A stretch of DNA of 64,000 nucleotides, from assembly GCF_001590605.1 (NCBI RefSeq), contig NZ_CP014504.1, positions 682,001-746,000 on the forward strand. The letters are read 5' to 3'. The stretch is from Pedobacter cryoconitis. Lineage in GTDB: Bacteria; Bacteroidota; Bacteroidia; Sphingobacteriales; Sphingobacteriaceae. The position numbers and the translations under genes are program-made. This document shows positions 36,666 through 44,741 of the stretch, in pieces. Under the pieces are notes generated by a model. The model was given only the letters and a program-made list of their open reading frames with translations. It was not told the origin of the DNA and did no database searches. Each line of letters opens with the position of its first letter. Position 1 is the stretch's first letter.

Positions 36666-37847
36666 ATGAACAAGAACTATAATTTAATTTATCTGAGCAT
36701 TATTTTATTACTCACCTTAACCAGGTGTGAAAGCAATTCCAGTCCGAAGTCCAAATCTGTAACTACCGATTCGGCTTCCGTTTCAAAGTATATTATTCCG
36801 GAAGCCGGTGGTTTCGAAGGAAATATAGATGGCAAAGCTATAACCTTATATACACTGAAGAATAAGAATGGAGCAGAAGCTGCAATCACAAATTATGGCG
36901 GCCGGCTGGTTTCCTTATTGGTTCCAGACAGGAAGCAGAAATTGACTGATGTGGTTTTAGGTTATGATAGTTTAAAATCTTACCAGAAAAAAGGCGAACC
37001 TTATTTTGGTGCAATCATTGGCAGATACGGTAACCGTATTGCAAAAGGTAAATTTGTTCTTGACGGAAAATCTTATCAATTACAAGTGAATGATGGAACT
37101 AATACATTGCACGGTGGCGCTGACGGATTTTATTCAAAGGTTTGGACGGCTAAAAAAACAGATGCACAAACTTTAGAGCTGAGTTATCTTGCTAAAGATA
37201 ATGAGGCGGGTTATCCAGGTAATTTAACAGTGAAAGTGACTTATAAGTTAACCGATGACAATGCGCTTATGATCAGCTATAGTGCAGTAACAGATAAGAC
37301 AACTATAGTTAATCTAACCAATCATGCCTATTTTAATTTAAATGGCGCTGGAAATCAGACGATCACAGATCATTTATTAACAATTGAAGCCGATGCTTAT
37401 ACCCCAGTTGACAAAACTTTAATTCCAACCGGCAAAATTGAGAAAGTAAGCGGTACACCATTTGATTTTACAAAACCTACCCTTATTGGCGAAAGAATTA
37501 ATGATAAAAATGAACAACTGGAATACGGAAAAGGATATGATCATAATTTTGTACTCAGATCCGGATCTGGTTTACGTAAAGCAGCAACAGTGATGAGTCC
37601 GAAAACTGGCATTGCTATGGAAGTTCTTACAACGGAACCAGGGATTCAGTTTTATAGTGGTAATTTTCTGACAGGTAAAGATCAGGATGGTAAAGGTAAA
37701 GTGAGCTATGCTCACCGTTCTGCTTTTTGTCTGGAGACACAGCACTTTCCTGACGCACCTAATCAGCCCTCATTTCCTGCTACTGTATTAAAACCTGGAA
37801 AAGTATATCAAACAACTACAGTATATAAATTTTCGGCGTTGAAATAA
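36666..37847 (+). CDS. galM: Aldose 1-epimerase, exported
   Basis: The enzyme interconverts alpha and beta anomers of aldoses. The N-terminus is a signal sequence with a possible lipobox (LLTLTRC, Cys near residue 21, though Arg at -1 is unusual). The mutarotase fold is clear: ITNYGGRLVSLLVPD, GAIIGRYGNRIAKGKF, LHGGADGFYSKVW, the active-site His in VNLTNHAYFNLNG, and the Glu in SAFCLETQHFPDAPNQP. At 393 residues it has the usual length plus the signal. Its own AraR-controlled promoter suggests it prepares arabinose (or galactose) released in the periplasm for uptake. A hairpin terminator follows. Confidence 0.93.
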   Translation: MNKNYNLIYLSIILLLTLTRCESNSSPKSKSVTTDSASVSKYIIPEAGGFEGNIDGKAITLYTLKNKNGAEAAITNYGGRLVSLLVPDRKQKLTDVVLGYDSLKSYQKKGEPYFGAIIGRYGNRIAKGKFVLDGKSYQLQVNDGTNTLHGGADGFYSKVWTAKKTDAQTLELSYLAKDNEAGYPGNLTVKVTYKLTDDNALMISYSAVTDKTTIVNLTNHAYFNLNGAGNQTITDHLLTIEADAYTPVDKTLIPTGKIEKVSGTPFDFTKPTLIGERINDKNEQLEYGKGYDHNFVLRSGSGLRKAATVMSPKTGIAMEVLTTEPGIQFYSGNFLTGKDQDGKGKVSYAHRSAFCLETQHFPDAPNQPSFPATVLKPGKVYQTTTVYKFSALK

Positions 37848-37974
37848 CCGGTCTCCCAAGTCTGTTATTATAAGAAAATGAGTACCTGCTCCTTAATTTT
37901 TTAGACTTTAATTGATTTTAATTTTAGGCTTTACCAATCTTATTTAATTTATTCTGCTATTTTTTATTTTTTTT

Positions 37975-38020
37975 AAACCCGCAAAAAGCTATCCTTAGAT
38001 ATGTTTTATGCGGGTTTTTA
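37975..38020 (+). terminator. Terminator after galM
   Basis: A 9-bp stem (AAACCCGCA / TGCGGGTTT) encloses a 25-nt loop and is followed by a short T run. It lies about 130 nt after the galM stop and 20 nt before the operators of PUL 2, so it isolates the two transcription units. Confidence 0.6.
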
Positions 38021-38039
38021 TGCTTTTGTAAATAATTAT

Positions 38040-38104
38040 AAACGTATAATTAACATTTATTTATAAACGTCTATTTGACGATTAATAATTATTTTATACA
38101 TTCG
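38040..38104 (+). promoter_or_regulatory. Tandem AraR-type operators 4 and 5 with PUL 2 promoter
   Basis: Two palindromes lie in tandem: AAACGTATAATTAACATTT (38040-38058) and AAACGTCTATTTGACGATT (38065-38083), 25 nt start to start. The second includes TTTG (38074-38077), and TACATTCG (38097-38104) follows after 19 nt as the -7 element. Transcription would start near 38111, leaving a leader of about 280 nt before susC2. Two sites may give tighter repression than the single sites elsewhere. Confidence 0.78.
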
Positions 38105-38219
38105 ATTATTAATCAATCAAATTGATTAGGCCAAATATAAATTTTGCAAGGATAGATGAAATCACCAGGTCTGTAAAGGAGTGTGGTTAATCTGGATATA
38201 TGCAAATAATTAACCTGTT

Positions 38220-38384
38220 ATGAGCAACTCTAAAAGGGCTAAACCTGCTTTAGCGATCATTCCGTCTTTAGATTTCACAAGACTTTTTGTCTTCATGATG
38301 TGCTTATTCAAATTAAGCAGCAATTCACCGGCCGGTCATTCAAAAAACACCTTAACAACAGCTAATCAATCACTAATTAAATAA
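38220..38384 (+). CDS. Possible 54-residue leader ORF before susC2
   Basis: ATG at 38220 opens a frame MSNSKRAKPALAIIPSLD... that stops at 38382-38384, 7 nt before the susC2 ATG. It has a Lys/Arg-rich start and a hydrophobic middle (LFVFMMCLFKL), so it could be a small membrane peptide or a leader that couples translation to susC2. I see no known family and the composition is not strongly coding, so chance is quite possible. Confidence 0.25.
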   Translation: MSNSKRAKPALAIIPSLDFTRLFVFMMCLFKLSSNSPAGHSKNTLTTANQSLIK

Positions 38385-38391
38385 TGATTTC

Positions 38392-41300
38392 ATGAATATT
38401 TATATACTTAATAATAGTTTTCGCTATGTCCGGTTTGGGCTACTGCTGATCGGGCTGTTTTTGTCGACAATGGTACTGGCACAAACCTCACCAATTAAAG
38501 GAAAAGTAGCTGATGAAAGTGGTGCAGGCTTACCGGGTGCTACCATCAGAATTAAAGGAAAGACTGGTGCAACAGCTTCAGATGCCAATGGTAATTTTGC
38601 CATACAGGCAGTTTCAAATGACGTGCTGATTGTTAACCTTATCGGTTTTACTGCACAGGAGGTGCCCATAAACGGGCGTCCCCAGCTATCCATTCAATTG
38701 AAGCCAAGCGTAAAAGAATTAGGCGAAGTGGTGGTAGTGGGCTATGGGACCCAACTAAAAAAAGATTTGACAGGTTCCGTTTCTATTGTCAATACTAAAG
38801 AGCTGAAAAAGACCTCTGCAAGTGATATAGGACAATTATTACAAGGAAGAACTGCAGGAATTGCAGTGACAAACGATGGACAACCAGGCGCTTCACCTAC
38901 TATTCGTATCAGAGGACTGGCCTCCTTTAATAACCAGCAGCCACTTTATGTAGTAGATGGAATTATGCTATCTAATACCCCGCGTGATTTTAGTCCGAAT
39001 GATATTGAATCCATGCAAGTTTTAAAAGATGGAACTGCAGCAGCAATTTATGGTGCAGCAGCAGCGAACGGGGTAATTATTATTACGACCAGGCAAGGAA
39101 AGAAAAACAGCCCGCTGAGTATTGAATACAACACCTATTTTGGAGCAGATAAAATCTGGCAGAAAATACCCGTAGTTGACCGTGCCGGGTATCAGTTATT
39201 GAATAACGAATCTCAATTAAATGGGGGACAGACCATGGCACCCGCAAACGATCCGGCCAGTCCAAAATATATAGGAAATATTGACACCGACTGGCAAAAA
39301 GAAGGATTGAAGACAGGGTACCGGATGAACCATAACCTGAATTTCTCTGGCGGTGGTGAAAACTCCACATTCAATGTATCTCTGGATTATTTTAAACAAG
39401 GAGGTACTTTTGTGGGGAATGGACCGGATTATAACCGTTATACCGGACGGATCAATACCACCCAGTCCAAAGGGATTTTCAAATTCGGGCAATCACTAAG
39501 CTACACACATTCCAAAGAAAACTCATTGACTTTTCGCGGAGACGTACTTACAGGCGGCAGACCTCCGCTGATCAACGATCTGGTCATTGCCATCCCAACA
39601 CAATTAGTTTATGATCCAACAATGCCTAATGGTTATGGAGGTACACAATCTGACAGGGAAAGAGCGATTTCTTTAAATGTACCAGCTGTGAATTCGATGT
39701 TCACAAACTTTACAGAAGTTGACCGGATTTTTGGTGTGGCCTGGGCAGAAGCGCAGTTATTGAATCTAAACGGTCACAGCCTGAAATACAAAGTCAATGC
39801 GGGTTATGATAAAACTATAGCACGTGATTTTGCATTTCAGCCAACATTTGATCTTGGATTTTTCTTCAAACAAACCGTAAACCGTCTGGACGATAATTCA
39901 AGAACATATACAAATGCCCTGGTTGATAATACACTTACTTATGATAAGAAATTTGATAAACATACTTTTAATGCAGTTCTGGGGGTGAGTTACAATAAAA
40001 ATACAGCTCTGGTCAGGTCCGGACATGCGGAACAACTAGATCCCAACTACCTCGTTTTAGGGAACGGATCAAATAAAACGGTAGATGGAAGTCTTACTCC
40101 TTATGCTTTTTTTGGACTCTTTGGAAGGCTAAACTATAATTATGATGACAAATATTTACTGACAGCAAACTTCAGACGTGATGGTTCATCCAGATTTGGT
40201 TATGGGTATAAATATGGAAATTTCCCTGGTATCTCAGCAGGCTGGAGAATCAGTAAAGAAGCATTTATCCACCTGCCAAAGTGGATTACAGAATTGAAGT
40301 TAAGGGGCGGGTATGGACAGCTGGGAAATGCTAATATTGGTGATTTCAGATATTTGGCATTGCTTAATCCTAACATTGTCTATAACTTCAATGGAACCAA
40401 AGTGACCGGTGGAGCACAAACAAATGTGATTGATCCAAATATCCATTGGGAAACAAAAACGACATCAAATATTGGAATTGATGCCACTTTTTTTGATGGA
40501 GCAATTGATCTGACTGCTGAATATTATAATAATAAAGCTACGGATGCGCTGATTGGTGAGCCCATTCCGGCGTCCGTGGGTTCTAATGATACTGCCCCGT
40601 TAACCAATGCAGCGAGTATCAGGAATACGGGTATTGAAATTAATATTGGCTATCATAACAATAAAGGGGCTTTCACTTATAATGTTTCAGGTAATCTGAG
40701 TACAGTGAAAAATACTTTGCTGGCATTAAGCAGCGGAGAAACATCCAGAATTGTGGGTGGATTTGTCAACACTGTCGGGCATGAAATTGGCCGCCATTAT
40801 GGGCGTGTAGTTGAAGGCGTTTTCCAAAACGCAGATGAGATTAAAAATCATGCATTTCAAAATGCCTTTACTGCTCCGGGTGATTTGAAATTTAAAGATA
40901 TCAGTGGCCCTGATGGTAAACCTGATGGGGTAATCAATGACCTTGACCGTGCAGATCTGGGCAGCTCTTTACCGAAAGTATATTATGGGTTGAATTTTAC
41001 TGCCGGCTATAAAGGTTTTGATTTTACTTTATTCCTGTCTGGTGCTGCGGGCAACCTGATCAATGGATCTTTGTATCGTACACTGATGCATACCACTGAC
41101 TATCTCAATTATCATGAGGATGCTTTAAACCGATGGACACCAGCAAATCCAAATAATGAATATCCAAGACTGGCGGCAAATGATCCGAATCAGAACGGAA
41201 TAGAGTCTGACCGGAAAAACTGGCTGCAAAAAGGGGATTATTTGAGGATCAATACGATTTCTCTTGGCTACACGATTCCCAAGCTTAAAGTGAAATGGTT

Positions 41301-41466
41301 ACAATCTATCAGAGTTTATGCAACTGCGCAAAACGTATACACCTTTCAGTATTATAAAGGATACAATCCTGATTTTGCACAGACCCGTCCGTTTGAGCCC
41401 GGTTATGATCCAGGATCTTTTCCAACGCCAAGAACACTGATGATGGGTTTACAAGCCAGATTTTAG
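38392..41466 (+). CDS. SusC-like TonB-dependent glycan transporter, PUL 2
   Basis: A 1024-residue outer-membrane receptor with signal sequence (FGLLLIGLFLSTMVLAQ), carboxypeptidase-regulatory-like domain (IKGKVADESGAGLPGATIRI), the SusC TonB box region LGEVVVVGYGTQLKK, the plug (IGQLLQGRTAGIAVTNDGQ, IRIRGLASFNNQQPLYVVDG, AAANGVIIITTRQG) and a barrel ending TLMMGLQARF. Its AraR-controlled promoter and the downstream GH51, GH43 and GH127 enzymes point to arabinan or other arabinose-rich oligosaccharides as substrate. It differs from SusC 1 in N-terminal layout and shares only family features. Confidence 0.95.
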   Translation: MNIYILNNSFRYVRFGLLLIGLFLSTMVLAQTSPIKGKVADESGAGLPGATIRIKGKTGATASDANGNFAIQAVSNDVLIVNLIGFTAQEVPINGRPQLSIQLKPSVKELGEVVVVGYGTQLKKDLTGSVSIVNTKELKKTSASDIGQLLQGRTAGIAVTNDGQPGASPTIRIRGLASFNNQQPLYVVDGIMLSNTPRDFSPNDIESMQVLKDGTAAAIYGAAAANGVIIITTRQGKKNSPLSIEYNTYFGADKIWQKIPVVDRAGYQLLNNESQLNGGQTMAPANDPASPKYIGNIDTDWQKEGLKTGYRMNHNLNFSGGGENSTFNVSLDYFKQGGTFVGNGPDYNRYTGRINTTQSKGIFKFGQSLSYTHSKENSLTFRGDVLTGGRPPLINDLVIAIPTQLVYDPTMPNGYGGTQSDRERAISLNVPAVNSMFTNFTEVDRIFGVAWAEAQLLNLNGHSLKYKVNAGYDKTIARDFAFQPTFDLGFFFKQTVNRLDDNSRTYTNALVDNTLTYDKKFDKHTFNAVLGVSYNKNTALVRSGHAEQLDPNYLVLGNGSNKTVDGSLTPYAFFGLFGRLNYNYDDKYLLTANFRRDGSSRFGYGYKYGNFPGISAGWRISKEAFIHLPKWITELKLRGGYGQLGNANIGDFRYLALLNPNIVYNFNGTKVTGGAQTNVIDPNIHWETKTTSNIGIDATFFDGAIDLTAEYYNNKATDALIGEPIPASVGSNDTAPLTNAASIRNTGIEINIGYHNNKGAFTYNVSGNLSTVKNTLLALSSGETSRIVGGFVNTVGHEIGRHYGRVVEGVFQNADEIKNHAFQNAFTAPGDLKFKDISGPDGKPDGVINDLDRADLGSSLPKVYYGLNFTAGYKGFDFTLFLSGAAGNLINGSLYRTLMHTTDYLNYHEDALNRWTPANPNNEYPRLAANDPNQNGIESDRKNWLQKGDYLRINTISLGYTIPKLKVKWLQSIRVYATAQNVYTFQYYKGYNPDFAQTRPFEPGYDPGSFPTPRTLMMGLQARF

Positions 41467-41524
41467 AATTAAGAATACAGAGATAGGATAGCTTCATTAC
41501 CAATTAACAAGCAAATAGATACTG

Positions 41525-43078
41525 ATGAAAAAAATATTATGCTATATACTTTTAGGCCTGTTAAGCACAGGTTGTAAAAAACAGCTCGACCTGCAAAACC
41601 CCAATGCCAAGACCATAGATCTTTACTGGAAAACGGCAGATGATGCACAAACGGGTGTAAATGCGATCTACAATAGTCTGATCCAGGATGGTACTTATAT
41701 GCGGATGTTTCCAGCCCTTACAGATGTAAGGGGGGATGATTTTGCAGGAGACAGTCCCTGGGGTGATCTGGTACAGGTTGGAAACTTTAGTATCCCTTCC
41801 AATTCCGGACCTGTTCAGTGGATCTGGGCAGCACATTACCAATTGATCTGGCGTGCAAACCAGGTAATTATCAATGTACCTGCAATTGCTATGGATGAAG
41901 ATTTGAAAAAGCGGATTATCGGGCAGGCACATTTTTTACGGGGTCTGGCTTTATTCAATCTGGCGAATACCTACAGAGATATTCCTGTTCCATTAGAATT
42001 GCCGGTTGATAAATCAAAATACCGTACACCTACCGCAACAGATGAAGTTTTATGGGCACAGATCTTTGCTGATTTCAAAGCTGCTAAAGAGGCACTTCCT
42101 GTTACTTATGCTGGCCTAAACGGGCCCGATGCAGGGCAAACAGGGCGTGCTACTAAAGGAGCGGCTACAGGAATGCTCGGTAAAGCGTATTTGTATAAAA
42201 AGAAATGGGTTGAAGCTGCTGCTGAATTTAATGAGCTGATCAATGGAGCCCAAAAGGGAAAATACGCTTTGATGGCTAATTACAGGGATAACTTCAAAGA
42301 AGTGAATGAAAACAATGTGGAATCATTGTTTGAAGTACAATTTGGTCAGCCAGATGCCGTAGGTGGTACGGTGATGAACTATGGAGGTGAACCCAATGCC
42401 AACTGGAAACAGGTGAGCTCTGTAGGAAGAACTTACGCCATGGATGGTTATGGCTATTCAGATTTCCTGCCAACCAGATGGATGTATAATGAATTCAAAA
42501 TAGAAAAAACTAAAGATGGTAAAAGTGATCCAAGGTTGCTGGCCACGATTGCTTCTTATGAACCTGCTGATAATTCCATTACAGTTTATGGAAACAAATG
42601 GCCTTTTGCTTTAACCGCAATCTATCCGAGAAAATATACGCATGATGGCTTAAACTGGCCAGGGAATGACGACCAGGAAAACTCAGGAATTAATAACAGG
42701 ATACTCAGATATGCAGACATATTGCTCATGTATGCGGAGGCTTTAAATGAGACGGGAAATACCGCAGATGCTTATACTTATATCCAGCAGGTAAGAAACA
42801 GAGCAAATCTGTCAGATCTGAGTACCACCAGCCCCGGCATGAATCAAGTGCAGATGAGAACGCAGCTGGCACATGAACGTGCGCTGGAATTTTCGATTGA
42901 ATGTATCAGGATCAATGACATTATCAGATGGGGATGGCTATATGATCCCGCTAAACTGGCAGAGTTGAAAGCGCACGATGCAGATTTTAATACCTGGACT
43001 CCAGGCAAAGAATATTTACCAATTCCACTTTCAGAATTAAATGTTAATCCTAATTTGAAACGTAATCCCGCAAACTAA
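41525..43078 (+). CDS. SusD-like surface glycan-binding lipoprotein, PUL 2
   Basis: The signal peptide ends in lipobox LLSTGC (Cys17), followed by KKQLDLQNPN as typical for the family. TPR-like helices (WAAHYQLIWRANQVIINV; IGQAHFLRGLALFNLANTY) and the C-terminal RagB region (RILRYADILLMYAEALNET; IQQVRNRANLSDL; LAHERALEFSIECIRINDIIRW; YLPIPLSELNVNP) are complete. It binds glycan at the cell surface for the SusC protein encoded 58 nt upstream. At 517 residues it is of normal size. Confidence 0.95.
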   Translation: MKKILCYILLGLLSTGCKKQLDLQNPNAKTIDLYWKTADDAQTGVNAIYNSLIQDGTYMRMFPALTDVRGDDFAGDSPWGDLVQVGNFSIPSNSGPVQWIWAAHYQLIWRANQVIINVPAIAMDEDLKKRIIGQAHFLRGLALFNLANTYRDIPVPLELPVDKSKYRTPTATDEVLWAQIFADFKAAKEALPVTYAGLNGPDAGQTGRATKGAATGMLGKAYLYKKKWVEAAAEFNELINGAQKGKYALMANYRDNFKEVNENNVESLFEVQFGQPDAVGGTVMNYGGEPNANWKQVSSVGRTYAMDGYGYSDFLPTRWMYNEFKIEKTKDGKSDPRLLATIASYEPADNSITVYGNKWPFALTAIYPRKYTHDGLNWPGNDDQENSGINNRILRYADILLMYAEALNETGNTADAYTYIQQVRNRANLSDLSTTSPGMNQVQMRTQLAHERALEFSIECIRINDIIRWGWLYDPAKLAELKAHDADFNTWTPGKEYLPIPLSELNVNPNLKRNPAN

Positions 43079-43099
43079 ATCCCAACCATAAATTTGATC

Positions 43100-44647
43100 A
43101 TGATGTTCAAAAAAAATATAATCAAAACACTAGGTATATCCCTGCTTATGCTGGGCAATAGCCACTTGCTGACCGCACAACAAACTACGGTAACTTTAAG
43201 CGCAGATAAACCCTCAGGACAGATTAGTAAACATATTTACGGGCACTTTGCAGAACATCTGGGCCGCTGTATTTACGATGGATTTTATGTTGGAGAAAAC
43301 TCTAGTATACCCAATACTGAAGGCGTAAGAAATGATATTATTGCAGCCTTAAAGAACCTGAATATTCCAAACTTAAGATGGCCGGGCGGTTGTTTTGCAG
43401 ACCGGTACCATTGGAAAGATGGCGTAGGGCCGAAAGGTCAGCGGCCTTCAATTGTAAATACCATGTGGGGTGGGGTGACCGAAGACAATAGTTTTGGTAC
43501 CCATGACTTCCTGAATATGTGTAAACTACTGGGTACAGAACCTTACCTTGCCGGAAATACCGGTAGTGGCACAGTACAAGAGCTTTCAGATTGGGTACAG
43601 TATGTTAATTTTGAAGGTAAAAGTCCAATGTCCGATCTTAGGGTGAAAAACGGTCAGCAAAAACCATGGAATGTGAAATTCTGGGGCGTAGGAAATGAAG
43701 CATGGGGATGCGGAGGAAATATGACCCCAGAATATTATGTTGGTGAATACCGCAGATATGCTACATTTATGGAGGGTAAAAACCTTTTTAAAATTGCATC
43801 CGGAGCTAACGTAGACGACTACCACTGGACAGAAACCTTAATGAAAGGTATTCCGCTGCACATGATGGATGGTATTGCTTTACACCATTACTCTTTTCCA
43901 AGCTGGGATAAAAAAGGTCCTGCTGTTGGTTTTACTGAACAGGAATATTTCGAAACAATGAAAACAGCATTGCGTATGGACGAACTTATTACCAAACATG
44001 CTGCCATTATGGATAAGTATGATCCGAAGAAAAAAATAGCTTTGGTAGTAGATGAATGGGGTGGATGGTTTGATGTAGAAACTGGCACAAATCCCGGATT
44101 TTTATATCAGCAGAATACGATGCGTGATGCGATGATTGCAGGAACCACCCTTAATATTTTTAACAATCATAATGACCGGGTTAAGATTGCGAATCTTGCA
44201 CAATGCGTCAATGTACTTCAGGCTGTTATTTTGACTAATAAGGAAAAAATGCTCCTTTCTCCAACTTATCACGTGATGGAAATGTATAAAGTTCATCAGG
44301 ATGCGACCTTACTTCCTGTAGTAGTGAAAAGCGATGATTATGTGGTAGGCAATGAAAAATTACCAGCTGTATCGGTATCTGCTTCTAAAGATGCGAAAGG
44401 CTTGACACATATCTCGGCAGTTAATATCGACAGGAATAAGAGTGAATCCATAGAGATTATTTTGAGTGGTGCACAGTATAAAACTGTCCGCGGCAGAATT
44501 TTAACTTCGGCCAAAGCAGATGACCATAATACTTTTGAAAAACCAGATTTTGTAAAACCGGCTGAATTTAAAGGTGCAAATCTGAAAGCAGGTAAATTAA
44601 CAGTAAAAGTTCCACCATTCTCTATTGTCGTACTGGAATTAGAATAA
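43100..44647 (+). CDS. GH51 alpha-L-arabinofuranosidase (short form)
   Basis: I take the ATG at 43100; a TTG 6 nt earlier is in frame. A signal peptide (ending LTAQQ) is followed by a GH51 catalytic barrel and C-terminal beta-domain: GHFAEHLGRCIYDGFYVG, NLRWPGGCFADRYHWKDG, acid/base Glu in WGVGNEAWGCGG, and nucleophile Glu in LVVDEWGGWFDVETG. GH51 enzymes are retaining and remove alpha-L-arabinofuranose from arabinan or arabinoxylan side chains. At 515 residues it lacks the extra N-terminal carbohydrate-binding domain found in the neighbouring GH51 protein. It follows susD2 closely and belongs to the same operon. Confidence 0.94.
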   Translation: MMFKKNIIKTLGISLLMLGNSHLLTAQQTTVTLSADKPSGQISKHIYGHFAEHLGRCIYDGFYVGENSSIPNTEGVRNDIIAALKNLNIPNLRWPGGCFADRYHWKDGVGPKGQRPSIVNTMWGGVTEDNSFGTHDFLNMCKLLGTEPYLAGNTGSGTVQELSDWVQYVNFEGKSPMSDLRVKNGQQKPWNVKFWGVGNEAWGCGGNMTPEYYVGEYRRYATFMEGKNLFKIASGANVDDYHWTETLMKGIPLHMMDGIALHHYSFPSWDKKGPAVGFTEQEYFETMKTALRMDELITKHAAIMDKYDPKKKIALVVDEWGGWFDVETGTNPGFLYQQNTMRDAMIAGTTLNIFNNHNDRVKIANLAQCVNVLQAVILTNKEKMLLSPTYHVMEMYKVHQDATLLPVVVKSDDYVVGNEKLPAVSVSASKDAKGLTHISAVNIDRNKSESIEIILSGAQYKTVRGRILTSAKADDHNTFEKPDFVKPAEFKGANLKAGKLTVKVPPFSIVVLELE

Positions 44648-44741
44648 CGGCTGATGAAAAAAATGAGACGAATGGATTTTCAAAGGCATTTTAAATAACG
44701 GATACAAATGACTACAGAAGGATTAAAAGGAGAAAAATAAG

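Noticed and set aside
38105..38135. AATCAATCAAATTGATTAGG as FNR or AraR site
   Set aside because: It is a chance AT-rich palindrome that lacks the TGAT-N4-ATCA or the ACG arms.
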